DNA of 64,000 nt, taken from Dolichospermum sp. DET69 (lineage in GTDB: Bacteria; Cyanobacteriota; Cyanobacteriia; Cyanobacteriales; Nostocaceae). Positions 1 to 8,966 of the stretch are shown here, one piece after another. Numbering within the stretch: position 1 is the first letter of the stretch; every line of letters starts with the position of its first letter. The stretch covers positions 4,559,501 to 4,623,500 of the forward strand of contig CP070233.1 in assembly GCA_017355425.1 (NCBI GenBank). The letters run 5' to 3'. The notes beneath the pieces are model-generated. The model was given only the letters and a program-made list of their open reading frames with translations, had not been told where the DNA came from and ran no database searches. The translations under genes were made by a program, and so were the position numbers.

Positions 1-65
1 GCGAGTATAGACGTTCCATGGAAAGTCTCTACAATATTTTTGGGTATTTTGAACTTTATCACCTG

Positions 66-346
66 TTAAGTAAATGGGCTGAAATAATATCAAAATAATA
101 TTGTTAACTCTCGGGTGTTCACCAAGCCCACCCCGTAAAGGCAAGACCAGGAAGAGAAGGAAGGATAGTAGACAAGGAGGATTTTATCCACAAAATACTC
201 GGACTACGGTTTACTTTTTTACTGATCATACATTCCTTTATACGTGTTTTCTCCCTTGTCACCTTGTCTGCCTTGTCCCCCGAGTCTTTTCCTCATGTGG
301 GCTTCTAGCCTGCCCATATTATATTTAATTATGCCTACCTACTTAC
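66..346. mobile_element. MITE, TAAGTA-ended family, copy A
   Basis: About 280 bp without a credible gene, bounded by imperfect inverted ends. The left end reads TAAGTAAATGGGC and the right end, on the opposite strand, TAAGTAGGTAGGC, each followed by an AT-rich stretch. The inside holds the GC-rich words CCCACCCC and GCCTGCCC. Related ends occur at 12150, 22554-22694 and 31179-31301. The right end overlaps the stop codon of the phosphoribosyltransferase gene. The 75-codon reading frame inside shows no protein features and is not called. Confidence 0.6.
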
Positions 347-869
347 CTTTGATAACGGCTAAATTTTGCTTTTCTGCCAATTCAGCAGGAGTAATATTTT
401 CATAATGTTCAAAAGGTTGATGAATCCAGGGGTTATCAGCAAGATAATCAACCTGGTAATCAGGAACTATGGCTGAACAAGCTTTATACCAAATTACAGC
501 GGTGCGAATTTCCTCTATAGGGGATTGGCTATAGGAGTTTAACCAAGGAATTGTTTGTTGTAGAGTGATTCCAGAGTCTACTAAATCATCTACTAGCAGA
601 ATCCGTGAACCTAAATTTTCGCTAGTCATGGTCAATTGATGAGAAATAATTAAATTACTTCTTTCATGTTTATCCGCGTCGTTGTAAGATGAAGTAGATA
701 AAATTGCTAATGGTTGATTATAAATGCGAGAAAGAATATCCCCTACTCGTAGTCCACCCCTAGCTAAACAGACAATTTGGTTAAATTGCCAGTCTGATTG
801 ATAAATCTTTACAGCCAATTGTTCAATTTTGTGGTGATAATCTGACCAAGAAATGTAAAGGTCTGACAT
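339..869 (-). CDS. Phosphoribosyltransferase family protein (purine-salvage type)
   Basis: Cytosolic PRTase of 176 residues. The PRPP-binding loop ILLVDDLVDSGIT is visible at about residues 90-102, and CLARGGLRVGD near residue 34 fits the upstream substrate-side loop. Family members transfer a base to PRPP, usually hypoxanthine, xanthine or guanine. The loop matches hypoxanthine/xanthine-type enzymes, but the base specificity cannot be read from the sequence. The gene is divergent from the symporter gene at 920, with 50 bp between the start codons. The TAG stop and last codon lie inside the inverted end of the adjacent MITE, so the original C-terminus may have been replaced. Confidence 0.8.
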   Translation of the reverse strand: MSDLYISWSDYHHKIEQLAVKIYQSDWQFNQIVCLARGGLRVGDILSRIYNQPLAILSTSSYNDADKHERSNLIISHQLTMTSENLGSRILLVDDLVDSGITLQQTIPWLNSYSQSPIEEIRTAVIWYKACSAIVPDYQVDYLADNPWIHQPFEHYENITPAELAEKQNLAVIKGK

Positions 870-919
870 AAGACTAAAATAAGTGTGTTAACAATTGTCA
901 ATTAATATGGGTGTGATTT

Positions 920-2374
920 ATGGTTAAAGATGATTCTGATAATAACAATTTTCCTAAATCTCTGACAAGTGAAAAATTAAATTTTAAAACTAAACTAGCT
1001 TATGGGGCTGGAGATTTGGGACCAGCTATTACTGGAAATATTGCTGTTTTTTACTTGATGGTTTTCTTTACCAATGTAGCAGGAATTCCGGCGGGTTTGG
1101 CAGGTAGTATTTTGATGATTGGCAAAATTTGGGATGGTATCAATGATCCGATTGTGGGAATGTTGACTGATAAAACCCAATCCCGTCGTTGGGGTCGTCG
1201 TCTTCCTTGGCTTTTATATGGGGCAATTCCCTTTGGTTTTTTCTCTTTTTTGCAGTGGATTGTTCCTGAATTTAGTGCTGATAAAAATATTAATATTTGG
1301 GGTTTATTTTGGTATTATGTGATAATTGGGGTTATATCTCAGGCATTTTTTACTGTTGTTAATTTGCCTTATACAGCCATGACTCCTGAATTAACTCAGG
1401 ATTACGATGAACGCACTAGTCTGAATAGTTTTCGCTTTACGTTTTCTATTGGTGGCAGTATTTTATCATTGATTTTAGCAAAAATAATTTTTTCACAAAT
1501 TGCAGATCGTCAACAACAATATTTAGTATTAGCGGCAGTTTGTACGGTAATTGCAGTTTTGTCTTTGTATTGGTGCGTTTATGGGGTGCGCGATCGCATT
1601 TTGGCTTTTGAAGCTAAACGCATTTCTTTACCACAAGAAGCAGAAATTCCCTTTTTTGAACAGCTAAAAATTGTTTTTAGTAATAAACCTTTTCTTTTTG
1701 TCATTGCTATATATCTTTTTTCTTGGTTAGGTGTGCAAATCACAGCCAGCATTATTCCCTATTTCGTGGTTAACTGTATGCGTCTGCAAGAGGGAGATGT
1801 ACCCAATGTCATGATTGCAGTCCAGGGAACGGCTTTAGTAATGTTATTTGTTTGGAGTTATTTAAGTAAAAAAATTGGTAAAAAACTGGTTTATTTTCTA
1901 GGAATGAGTTCCTGGATTATCGCTGCTGCTGGATTATTTTTCTTGCAGCCGAATCAAGTTGGTTTAATGTATGTTATGGCTGTAATGGCAGGTGTGGGAG
2001 TTTCTACAGCTTATCTCATTCCTTGGTCAATGATCCCTGATGTGATTGAATTAGATGAATTGCAAACTGGACAACGACGCGAAGGCATTTTTTATGGTTT
2101 CATGGTTTTATTGCAAAAATTTGGTTTAGCTTTCGGGTTATTTCTAGTTGGTAACACTTTACAAGCTTATGGTTTTAAAGAAGCTGTAATTGGACAAACT
2201 TCTTTACCTATACAACCTGAATCAGCACTTTTAGCTATTCGGATTGCTGTTGGACCGATACCAACTGTTTGTTTGATTGCAGGTTTAGTTTTAATCTACT
2301 TCTATCCCATTACCCGCGAAATGCACGCGGAAATCATGCTAAAACTGCAAGCACAGCGGGAGAAAGTTGGTTAA
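920..2374 (+). CDS. GPH-family sugar:cation symporter (MFS, MelB type)
   Basis: Inner-membrane carrier of 484 residues, the usual size for glycoside-pentoside-hexuronide:cation symporters. The N-terminus KLAYGAGDLG, the cation-side motif IWDGINDPIVGML and the basic loop after it (TDKTQSRRWGRRLPW) are family hallmarks. About twelve hydrophobic segments follow, and the second half contains WSMIPDVIELDE, typical of the loop before TM11. It probably couples sugar or glycoside uptake to Na+ or H+; the substrate is unknown. It stands alone and is followed by a strong hairpin at 2405-2460 that could end transcription. Confidence 0.85.
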   Translation: MVKDDSDNNNFPKSLTSEKLNFKTKLAYGAGDLGPAITGNIAVFYLMVFFTNVAGIPAGLAGSILMIGKIWDGINDPIVGMLTDKTQSRRWGRRLPWLLYGAIPFGFFSFLQWIVPEFSADKNINIWGLFWYYVIIGVISQAFFTVVNLPYTAMTPELTQDYDERTSLNSFRFTFSIGGSILSLILAKIIFSQIADRQQQYLVLAAVCTVIAVLSLYWCVYGVRDRILAFEAKRISLPQEAEIPFFEQLKIVFSNKPFLFVIAIYLFSWLGVQITASIIPYFVVNCMRLQEGDVPNVMIAVQGTALVMLFVWSYLSKKIGKKLVYFLGMSSWIIAAAGLFFLQPNQVGLMYVMAVMAGVGVSTAYLIPWSMIPDVIELDELQTGQRREGIFYGFMVLLQKFGLAFGLFLVGNTLQAYGFKEAVIGQTSLPIQPESALLAIRIAVGPIPTVCLIAGLVLIYFYPITREMHAEIMLKLQAQREKVG

Positions 2375-2404
2375 ACCCTAAGAGAAAAACCATAGTTATT
2401 GAAA

Positions 2405-2460
2405 GTAGTGGGAGCATCTTGCTTCCTGCTGTTAGGTAGCGAGCAAGATGCTCCCACTAC
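2405..2460. repeat. Long hairpin, 19-nt arms
   Basis: Perfect inverted repeat: arm 2405-2423 (GTAGTGGGAGCATCTTGCT) pairs with 2442-2460 around an 18-nt loop. It lies 31 bp past the symporter stop and so may act as a terminator. No T-tract follows, so it may equally be a dispersed palindromic repeat of the cyanobacterial kind. Confidence 0.75.
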
Positions 2461-2521
2461 TTCAGGTTTCAAAATGGATGAGGTTTAGATGTTGAAAACC
2501 AACAATAAATCGGATAAAAGA

Positions 2522-2800
2522 TTAAGCAGCATAACTACCACCGTTTCTATCGCGCAAATATTCCCAAATACGTTTAATTTCAGATTGCCAAGCTTCTCTA
2601 TCATTTTCCGCATTTTGGATAGAGTGCATTGTGATATCAGTTAAATTGACAACATCATTAGTTAAATTGACAACATCATTAGTTAAATTGTCAATTTTGA
2701 CACCTAAGTTAGCTATGGCTTGAGTGTTAGCGGCTTGTTGTTGAGCTACTTGGAAAAGTATTGATTCTATTTGATCTAATCGGCTTGGTTCTGTTGTCAT
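2522..2800 (-). CDS. Small hypothetical protein with heptad-like repeats
   Basis: A 92-residue soluble protein of unknown function. The middle contains VNLTNDV repeated with a 7-residue period, encoded by near-identical 21-bp tandem units at about 2638-2695, and it probably forms a coiled coil. The C-terminus (SEIKRIWEYLRDRNGG) resembles the tail of many small cyanobacterial coiled-coil proteins. It lies 15 bp downstream of the HTH gene on the same strand, so the two are probably co-transcribed. No enzymatic motif is visible. Confidence 0.6.
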   Translation of the reverse strand: MTTEPSRLDQIESILFQVAQQQAANTQAIANLGVKIDNLTNDVVNLTNDVVNLTDITMHSIQNAENDREAWQSEIKRIWEYLRDRNGGSYAA

Positions 2801-2815
2801 AAGTTCTGGGTGTGG

Positions 2816-3022
2816 TTATTTATCTACTAAAACAAGCAATTCTCCTACCTGACATCCTAGTACCCTGCATAATCTTTCCAATGTGTCTAGTGGTATGGAT
2901 TTTGCTTTGTTATATTCAATTTTTTGAACATTAGCTAAGGACATTTCTAGTAATCGGGCCAATTCGTTTTGAGAAATATCCTTATTTTTGCGTAATTCCT
3001 TGAGTCTTATGATCACGGTCAT
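2816..3022 (-). CDS. XRE/Cro-family HTH regulator
   Basis: A 68-residue DNA-binding protein starting at the ATG at 3022 (MTVIIRLKELRKN). The open frame extends upstream to 3085, but the extra 21 residues precede the conserved HTH_3 fold and are probably not translated. The helix-turn-helix is clear: ISQNELARLLEMSLANVQKIE, then LDTLERLCRVLGCQVGELL. Single-domain proteins like this often serve as antitoxins or local repressors. The downstream partner at 2522 could be its co-expressed gene, but no toxin fold is recognisable there. Confidence 0.8.
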   Translation of the reverse strand: MTVIIRLKELRKNKDISQNELARLLEMSLANVQKIEYNKAKSIPLDTLERLCRVLGCQVGELLVLVDK

Positions 3023-3421
3023 CGCTATATTAAACCTACTAATAGTATTACATACTCTTGGTAATCTAATTATAGATATTAGCAATACTCATAACAATAC
3101 CATTAACGGATAACTAGCTGTTATATATCTATCTATCAAGTTACTAACTATCAGTAGGACAGTTTGTGGTAAGAAACCAACCAATCATAAATAGCTCACT
3201 GATTCTCGATAAATTTACTCCGAAAATCTCTTATGAGTCTTGCTTCGTAAGGGATTGAGGCTTTCAATCAGCAGCAGTTTTTGACGAATAAGTATATCAA
3301 AAACCGATAGATTATTATTATAATTCTATAAACTTGAATAATTATCCTGAAATAACTATATTTTCAAGCTAGAATCAAAGGTTACAGCAATTTTAACTTT
3401 AACATAGATACAATTTAGATA
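3023..3421. other. Intergenic region upstream of argS
   Basis: Nearly 400 bp between the HTH start and argS, AT-rich and without a supportable gene. A short hairpin GATTGAGGCTTTCAATC lies at about 3254-3270. The argS promoter must be here, but no motif stands out enough to place it. Confidence 0.4.
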
Positions 3422-5179
3422 ATGAACGCTACACAAGAACAACTAAAACTCAAGTTAACACAGGCTTTAGTAGCTGCTTTTGGTGAAGATTATACCAGTA
3501 CAGATCCAATTTTAGTTTCTGCAAGTAATCCTAAATTTGGTGATTATCAAGCTAATGTAGCTTTATCTTTAAGTAAAAAGTTAGGAAAACAACCCAGAAT
3601 TATTGCTGCGGAAATTGTTAGTAACTTAGATGTATCTGATATTTGTGAACCTCCAGAAATTGCAGGACCTGGTTTTATTAATCTCAAATTACAAACATCT
3701 TACCTGGAAGCACAACTCAACGCTATTCAAGTAGATGATAGATTGGGAATACCCACAGCAACAACTCCACAAAGGCAAATTGTTGATTTTTCCAGTCCGA
3801 ATATTGCTAAGGAAATGCACGTCGGCCATTTACGTTCGACTATTATTGGTGATTCCATTGCCAGGATTTTAGAATTTTGTGGTCATGATGTTTTACGGTT
3901 AAATCATGTTGGTGATTGGGGTACACAATTTGGAATGCTAATTACCTATTTGCGGGAAGTTTATCCAGAAGCACTCACTACAGCAAATGCTTTAGATATT
4001 GGAGATTTAGTTAATTTTTACCGCAAAGCTAAACAGCGATTTGATGAAGATCCAGTTTTTCAAGAAACCTCCCGTCAAGAGGTTGTGAGATTACAAGCTG
4101 GGGCTGAAGATACGCTTCATGCTTGGAAACTTTTATGTGAACAATCTCGACAAGAATTTCAAATCATTTATGATTTACTGAATATCAAATTAATAGAAAG
4201 AGGGGAATCTTTTTATAATCCCTTATTACCAAAAGTTGTTGAGAATTTAGCTACAACGGGATTATTAGAATCAAGTCAAGGGGCAAAATGTGTTTTCTTG
4301 GATGGTTTTACTAATAGAGAAGGTAATCCTTTACCTTTAATTGTGCAAAAAACTGACGGTGGTTATAACTATGCAACTACAGATTTAGCTGCATTAGGTT
4401 ATCGGATTCAAGAAGATCAAGCTAAACGAATAGTTTATGTTACAGATGAAGGACAATCTAATCATTTTGCTCAATTTTTCCAAGTTGCAAGAAAAGCCAA
4501 CTGGATACCTGAAGATGTGGAATTAGTTCATGTTCCCTTTGGCTTAGTGTTAGGTGAAGATGGGAAAAAATTCAAAACTCGTTCTGGGGATACTGTACGG
4601 TTACGGGATTTGTTAGATGAAGCTATTAACCGCGCTCGTGCAGATATAGAAAGTAGATTACAAGAAGATGGGAGAGTAGAAACTGAAGAATTTATGCAAA
4701 ATGTGGCTGAAATTGTGGGAATTAGTGCGGTAAAATATGCAGATTTAAGCCAAAATCGTACCAGCAGTTATGTCTTTAGTTATGACAAAATGTTATCTCT
4801 AAAAGGCAATACAGCCCCTTATCTTCTCTATGCTTATGTGAGGATTCAAGGTATTAGTCGTCAAGGGAATATTGATTTTACTAATTTGGGAATAAATCGC
4901 CAGATATTACTAAAAGAAGATGCAGAATTAACTTTAGCTAAACATCTGTTACAACTTGATGAGGTGATTAAGGAAGTAGAACAGGATTTATTACCAAATC
5001 GTTTGTGTGATTATTTGTATCAAGTCAGCGATAAGTTTAATAAGTTCTATGAAAATTGCCCTGTTCTTAAATCTGAAGAACCTGTCAAAACTTCGCGGTT
5101 AATGTTATGTGATTTAACTGCAAAAACTTTGAAGTTGGGATTGTCTTTGTTGGGAATTAAGGTTGTAGAAAGGATGTAA
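3422..5179 (+). CDS. argS: Arginyl-tRNA synthetase
   Basis: Class I aminoacyl-tRNA synthetase of 585 residues, normal length. It charges tRNA-Arg with arginine in the cytosol. The N-terminal additional domain (residues 1-110, with [14 protein letters not shown]) is followed by the HIGH-type signature [17 protein letters not shown] at about 128-144. [17 protein letters not shown] at about 378-394 stands where the KMSKS loop sits in ArgRS. The anticodon-binding DALR domain fills the C-terminus ([19 protein letters not shown]). The gene is monocistronic and ends at a 31-bp palindrome (5190-5220). Confidence 0.97.
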   Translation: MNATQEQLKLKLTQALVAAFGEDYTSTDPILVSASNPKFGDYQANVALSLSKKLGKQPRIIAAEIVSNLDVSDICEPPEIAGPGFINLKLQTSYLEAQLNAIQVDDRLGIPTATTPQRQIVDFSSPNIAKEMHVGHLRSTIIGDSIARILEFCGHDVLRLNHVGDWGTQFGMLITYLREVYPEALTTANALDIGDLVNFYRKAKQRFDEDPVFQETSRQEVVRLQAGAEDTLHAWKLLCEQSRQEFQIIYDLLNIKLIERGESFYNPLLPKVVENLATTGLLESSQGAKCVFLDGFTNREGNPLPLIVQKTDGGYNYATTDLAALGYRIQEDQAKRIVYVTDEGQSNHFAQFFQVARKANWIPEDVELVHVPFGLVLGEDGKKFKTRSGDTVRLRDLLDEAINRARADIESRLQEDGRVETEEFMQNVAEIVGISAVKYADLSQNRTSSYVFSYDKMLSLKGNTAPYLLYAYVRIQGISRQGNIDFTNLGINRQILLKEDAELTLAKHLLQLDEVIKEVEQDLLPNRLCDYLYQVSDKFNKFYENCPVLKSEEPVKTSRLMLCDLTAKTLKLGLSLLGIKVVERM

Positions 5180-5189
5180 TAAGCAATCA

Positions 5190-5220
5190 GATCCCCGACT
5201 TCTTTAAGAAGTCGGGGATC
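5190..5220. terminator. 31-bp palindrome (GATCCCCGACTTCTT family), copy 1
   Basis: Perfect stem with arms GATCCCCGACTTCTT / AAGAAGTCGGGGATC and a one-base centre, 11 bp after the argS stop and followed by TTAATTT. The same sequence recurs at 29814, 32439, 40309 and 50240, always just after a gene end. It is probably both a terminator and a mobile palindromic repeat. Confidence 0.75.
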
Positions 5221-5225
5221 TTAAT

Positions 5226-5270
5226 TTGTCTGAATCAGGATGTCCAGGATTTAAGGATTAACAGGATGGT
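5226..5270 (+). repeat. Dispersed AGGATTTAAGGATT repeat
   Basis: Copy of a roughly 45-bp repeat of the form TTGTCTGAATCAGGATGTCC followed by AGGATTTAAGGATTAACAGG. Other copies lie at 6081-6240, 30299-30343 (reverse), 58357-58398, 59187-59230 and 63453-63497 (reverse). Confidence 0.7.
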
Positions 5271-5310
5271 TTGTTTCGTTTGCATGAGGATTTATAGAAT
5301 GAAATTCAGG

Positions 5311-5949
5311 TTATGTTCCGGGACGAGAGCGAATATGATCTGGTATATGATGCCTATCGCCTAATATTTCTAATAAAGGACCATGAACATCAAATTTAAC
5401 CATACTTACCGACGCGACCAAAATATTCACCCGATAGCGATAGCGTCCTAAATCAATTCCCAGTAAACTGCAAAGCATAATCCGAATTGTGGCTTTATGG
5501 GAAACTACTAAAACATTACCTTGGGGATATTTTTCTTGGATTTCAGCAATTACAGGCATAGAACGGTTTGCAATCTCTACCGCCGTTTCTCCACCTTTGG
5601 GCGCATTCCAAGCGGGTTCTGTTAACCATTTTACATAGTTTTCTGCATAATTCTCTTGAGCATAGGATTTACTCTTGCTTTCCCATTCGCCATAACTACC
5701 TTCTCTAAGTCCGTCACGCAATTGCATATCCATACCCATAGCATCACAAAATGGCTTGGCGGTTGCAATTGCGCGTTTCATTGGGCTGGCATAAACCGCT
5801 TCCCATTTTAAAGTTTTATAAACATCAGCAAAACTGGATGCCATTTGCAGCCCTTCGGATGTCAACTCTGCATCAGTTTTACCGCAGAAATTACCACTTT
5901 GACTAAAAGTAGTTTCTCCATGTCGCAGTAAATATAAATTGAGTGTCAT
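5311..5949 (-). CDS. Histidine phosphatase family protein (phosphoglycerate-mutase-like)
   Basis: Cytosolic enzyme of 212 residues with the phosphohistidine signature LLRHGETTFSQ near residue 7. The second catalytic site VLVVSHKAT is near residue 145, and the acid-bearing LREGSYGEWE is near 81-90. Members remove or transfer phosphate through a covalent phosphohistidine. The length and motifs fit a cyanobacterial broad-specificity or sugar-phosphate phosphatase rather than glycolytic GpmA, which is longer. The substrate is not predictable. The gene is convergent with argS; the palindrome and an AGGATTTAAGGATT repeat separate them. Confidence 0.85.
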   Translation of the reverse strand: MTLNLYLLRHGETTFSQSGNFCGKTDAELTSEGLQMASSFADVYKTLKWEAVYASPMKRAIATAKPFCDAMGMDMQLRDGLREGSYGEWESKSKSYAQENYAENYVKWLTEPAWNAPKGGETAVEIANRSMPVIAEIQEKYPQGNVLVVSHKATIRIMLCSLLGIDLGRYRYRVNILVASVSMVKFDVHGPLLEILGDRHHIPDHIRSRPGT

Positions 5950-6080
5950 AGCTTATATTGCGATTGGGATCAAGGAGTTTGTGTAAAAACAAAATACCAT
6001 CAATCTCGCAATCAAGTATGTGATACCAGAACAAAGTAATTAATCAAAAAATGTCAGAAATGGCTAACGCCACACTACGT

Positions 6081-6255
6081 GAACAGGATTTTCAGGATTT
6101 GAGGATTTACAGGATGGTATTTTTTGTGGGAGTTAGGATTTATAGCAAATTGTCAGAATCAGGATATCCAGGATTTGAGGATTAACAGGATGGTATTTTT
6201 TGTTGGAGTCAGGATTTAAAGATTAACAGGATGGTATTTTTTGTTGGAGTTAGGA
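6081..6255 (+). repeat. Cluster of AGGATTTAAGGATT repeats
   Basis: The 321-bp gap between the phosphatase and Uma2 genes holds at least three partial tandem copies of the dispersed repeat (about 6081-6120, 6149-6193, 6208-6240). They are joined by TTTTTTGTTGGAGTTAGGATT spacers. No gene is visible. Tandem copies suggest local amplification. Confidence 0.7.
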
Positions 6256-6270
6256 TTCGCACTTGCTAAA

Positions 6271-6810
6271 TTACTCAAAAACAGGAGACCAAATTTCAGA
6301 AATTGCTACTTCAAAACCGGGAAGTAAATCGGGTAGAGTCAAAATATCACCATCTTTTAAAATTACGGTTTCACCAAAACGAGAAACTTCTACTGTTCTT
6401 GTTTTTGGATTAATTAAAATTCCAATTTGTGAACCTAAATTGATAAATTCTTGAATCTTTTTTCGTAGTTTATCTAAAGAATCAGTTTTAGATTTTACTT
6501 CCACTACTAAATCTGGTACTAATTCTGCATAATCTTCTGTTGAATGTTTCAGTCTATCGGCTCTCACAAAAGATACATCTGGCGCACGCAAATCAGAATT
6601 TGGTAATTTAAAACCTGCGCTAGAACCAGTTACACGGCCTAGTTTACGTGGTCTTATCCAGTTACCTAAAATTCTCGCAAACTCAGTACCAACTTCTTCC
6701 GATTCATAACCTGACGGACTCATAATAATGATATTCCCCTCTACTAATTCCATACGATAGTCAGGATATGCTATCTGTATTTCTTCTAGTTCTTTTACGG
6801 TTAAAGACAT
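6271..6810 (-). CDS. Uma2-family (DUF820) PD-(D/E)XK-like protein
   Basis: Uma2-family protein of 179 residues, a group greatly expanded in cyanobacteria with a restriction-endonuclease fold. The likely active site is D78 in LRAPDVSFV and E104-x-K106 in LVVEVKSKTDS; the N-terminus MELVEGNIIIMSP is typical. The natural substrate and role are not established, though a DNA-nuclease activity is usually assumed. Two more family members lie at 57737 and 58457. A repeat cluster lies downstream. No partner gene is apparent. Confidence 0.85.
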   Translation of the reverse strand: MSLTVKELEEIQIAYPDYRMELVEGNIIIMSPSGYESEEVGTEFARILGNWIRPRKLGRVTGSSAGFKLPNSDLRAPDVSFVRADRLKHSTEDYAELVPDLVVEVKSKTDSLDKLRKKIQEFINLGSQIGILINPKTRTVEVSRFGETVILKDGDILTLPDLLPGFEVAISEIWSPVFE

Positions 6811-6941
6811 GATGGTTTTCTCCTGAAATACTACGGAAATACTATATTGATTTTTGTATCTTATTATATCTTATCTTTTTAACTTGTAACAAAATTAATT
6901 AGTTGAATTTCATAAGACATCGCGGTAAGTGGGAAACGAGC

Positions 6942-6960
6942 GTGTCTTTAGACCTGAGAG
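6942..6960 (+). repeat. Solo copy of the tnpB-element terminal hairpin
   Basis: The 19 bp GTGTCTTTAGACCTGAGAG is identical to 10279-10297, the right-end hairpin of the tnpB element. It sits inside a 60-bp stretch with near-repeats of GGGAAACGA on both sides. It may be a residue of an earlier insertion or a target-like sequence. Confidence 0.5.
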
Positions 6961-7041
6961 GGAAACGACTCGTGCGGTAATAAAGGCATTGAATCTTGTT
7001 TCATTAGTGTTGTAATTCTCTAATTTTATTATAGAGGACTT

Positions 7042-7620
7042 TTACCACTTTTCAGCCCAATAAACTATTTCTGAAGATGCAACATCAATTGCAACTCCAC
7101 TACTATTACCATGATTCCATTTTGAACCAGGTTGACTTTTATCTTCTGCTTTTAATACCAATATTTCATAGCTGCTAGGAAAGGTTTCTGTTTCTGCATC
7201 ACTAGTATAAAAAAACGTTGTAGGTACGCCGTTGGGTTGATTACTATGATTATTTGTATTCCCACCCTGGTATTGATGCTGGGATATTTTTTTGTATTGT
7301 GTAAGGAGGGTTTTGATCTTTGCTTGTGGTTGTTTGAGACGAATTTGTAAAGAACTGCTTCCGGGAGTTAAACTAGAAGCATAAGCCATTTGTAAAACTT
7401 GAGTATCAGCGGGAATTTGTTGAGGAAAATATTGAATTTGTTGAATATCAGTCCATTTGTGATTCCGAATTTCCTGATATTGTGATGTATCAGTAATTAA
7501 CTGCGATTGTTTATTTTTACTAGAAGCTTTACTAATCCAAAAACCGCCAATAACTAAACCTAAACTACCAATAGATAGTAAAATTATTGTAGCGAGTTTA
7601 ATAAAAATAGATTGCTTCAT
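7042..7620 (-). CDS. Hypothetical membrane-anchored protein
   Basis: A 192-residue protein with one N-terminal transmembrane segment (about residues 8-30, LATIILLSIGSLGLVIGGFW). A polar extracytoplasmic domain follows, rich in Gln, Ser and Asn. No catalytic motif or known domain was recognised. The central part (PADTQVLQMAYASSLTPG) is followed by a low-complexity stretch GGNTNNHSNQPNG. It is probably anchored in the plasma or thylakoid membrane facing the periplasm or lumen. It lies 126 bp downstream of ubiA on the same strand, and co-transcription is possible. Confidence 0.6.
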   Translation of the reverse strand: MKQSIFIKLATIILLSIGSLGLVIGGFWISKASSKNKQSQLITDTSQYQEIRNHKWTDIQQIQYFPQQIPADTQVLQMAYASSLTPGSSSLQIRLKQPQAKIKTLLTQYKKISQHQYQGGNTNNHSNQPNGVPTTFFYTSDAETETFPSSYEILVLKAEDKSQPGSKWNHGNSSGVAIDVASSEIVYWAEKW

Positions 7621-7746
7621 AAGGTTGGTTTTTATCTAGCTTGTAGATTAATATCCCAACCTTGAAAACAATCGTCCTGATAGTTTTGAATCTAGCCTGA
7701 GTTAGATTGATAGAAAATTTTTTATTTGGTTACATTGATTACAAAA

Positions 7747-8628
7747 TTAAAAAGAACCAACAATCATTCCGGCTAAAATTAAAAAACCAATCCACACATT
7801 TTGGCGAAACATTTCCCCGTAAGCAGGGTTAGGTATTTCTGGCTGTTGTAAGCGGATAATTTGCCAAATCCAGGCAATAGTAGCGAGAATTAAACTAATC
7901 CAAAAACTAATATTTAAATTAACTAAGAAACCTACGCCACCTAAAAGAATAACCGTACCAAGGAAGAAAATACCAATGGCTATAGGGGCATATTTTCCAA
8001 AGAATAAAGCGCTAGAATTAATGCCTATGCGTTGATCATCTATGCGATCGCTCATGGCATAAATGGTATCAAATCCTAATGTCCATAGTACAGTCGCCCC
8101 CCAAAGTAACCAAGTTGGCGCTGTAATACTGGCTGTTACTGCACTCCAACTAATTAACACCGCAAACCCCCAAGCAATGGAAAGCACCAATTGGGGAACA
8201 GGAAATACTCGTTTTGCGCCGGGATAAAGGACAATTACCGGAACTGCCGCTACAGACAACCAGAAGCTTAAAGGGTTAAGATAGAAAGCGACAACTGCGG
8301 CACAGGCAAGGGCGACTATGCCCACTACAATCCCAACTTGAACGGAAAGGGCGCGAGATGCTAAGGGGCGGCTGCTTGTCCTTTCTACCTGGGGATCAAT
8401 ATCTCTGTCCCATAAGTCATTAACTACACATCCAGCCGCACTGGTAGCGATACTACCGAAAATAATCACTCCTACTAAGGGTATAGGTGGTTTACCCGCA
8501 GCGGCTAGAAACACAGCCCACAATGCAGGAATCATCAAAATTAATCTCCCTTCGGGTTTATTCCAGCGTAACAACTGGATAATTACAAGCCATAATGGTT
8601 CTGGGTTGGTTTTTGGTGTTTCTAACAT
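7747..8628 (-). CDS. ubiA: 4-hydroxybenzoate polyprenyltransferase-type UbiA enzyme
   Basis: Integral membrane prenyltransferase of 293 residues. Two Asp-rich motifs bind prenyl diphosphate through Mg2+: NDLWDRDIDPQVERTSSRPL (about 66-85) and DTIYAMSDRIDDQRIG (about 185-200). Seven to nine hydrophobic helices surround them. In cyanobacteria this enzyme attaches the solanesyl-type chain to 4-hydroxybenzoate in plastoquinone synthesis. The N-terminal ELxRxxKPxGxxLL-like stretch (QLLRWNKPEGRLILMIPALW) supports UbiA over other prenyltransferases. It is a stand-alone gene, followed by the hypothetical membrane protein. Confidence 0.9.
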   Translation of the reverse strand: MLETPKTNPEPLWLVIIQLLRWNKPEGRLILMIPALWAVFLAAAGKPPIPLVGVIIFGSIATSAAGCVVNDLWDRDIDPQVERTSSRPLASRALSVQVGIVVGIVALACAAVVAFYLNPLSFWLSVAAVPVIVLYPGAKRVFPVPQLVLSIAWGFAVLISWSAVTASITAPTWLLWGATVLWTLGFDTIYAMSDRIDDQRIGINSSALFFGKYAPIAIGIFFLGTVILLGGVGFLVNLNISFWISLILATIAWIWQIIRLQQPEIPNPAYGEMFRQNVWIGFLILAGMIVGSF

Positions 8629-8725
8629 TTTTGATGATTTAACATATCTTTACATTTATAGGATAGCTTGGTAAGCGTAAAACTCAGTGGCTAAAGCCGG
8701 AGAGATATAAGCGACACGGGCGAAT

Positions 8726-8908
8726 TTATTCGCCTTCAATCTTCATTTCTTCTATAAGCTTATCAGTAAATTCTCTTAATCGTTCTTGCCAGTTTGGGAC
8801 GGCCTTTAACTTTGCCTTGACTCCAGGTAACACTTTAAAGCAAACAGGGTCTTTGTCAAACGGCTGTTTACTTGCGAAACCTAATTTGTTATTTTTTTGA
8901 AATGGCAT
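8726..8908 (-). CDS. Small basic hypothetical protein divergent to tnpB
   Basis: A 60-residue protein, MPFQKNNKLGF at the start, then a charged helix-like half (LREFTDKLIEEMKIEGE). No known domain. The gene starts 58 bp from the tnpB ATG in the opposite direction, and its stop codon falls in a short palindrome GGCGAATTTATTCGCC (8719-8734) next to the proposed left end. It therefore appears to be carried by the element. It could be an accessory or regulatory protein, or a host gene beside the insertion. Confidence 0.5.
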   Translation of the reverse strand: MPFQKNNKLGFASKQPFDKDPVCFKVLPGVKAKLKAVPNWQERLREFTDKLIEEMKIEGE

Positions 8909-8966
8909 CGCTATTTACTAAATATGTTGATATACTAACAATATCACAGCATTGCAGGTCGAAACA

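Noticed and set aside
101-328. 75-codon frame near the window start
   Set aside because: It lies wholly within a MITE and shows no protein-like composition or domain.
2638-2700. Three tandem 21-bp units that could look like a short repeat array
   Set aside because: They encode VNLTNDV repeats within a small gene, with no spacers, so this is not a CRISPR array.
3240-3290. Short hairpin with GATTGAGGCTTTCAATC resembling a CRISPR-repeat end
   Set aside because: It occurs once with no spaced copies and no cas genes nearby.
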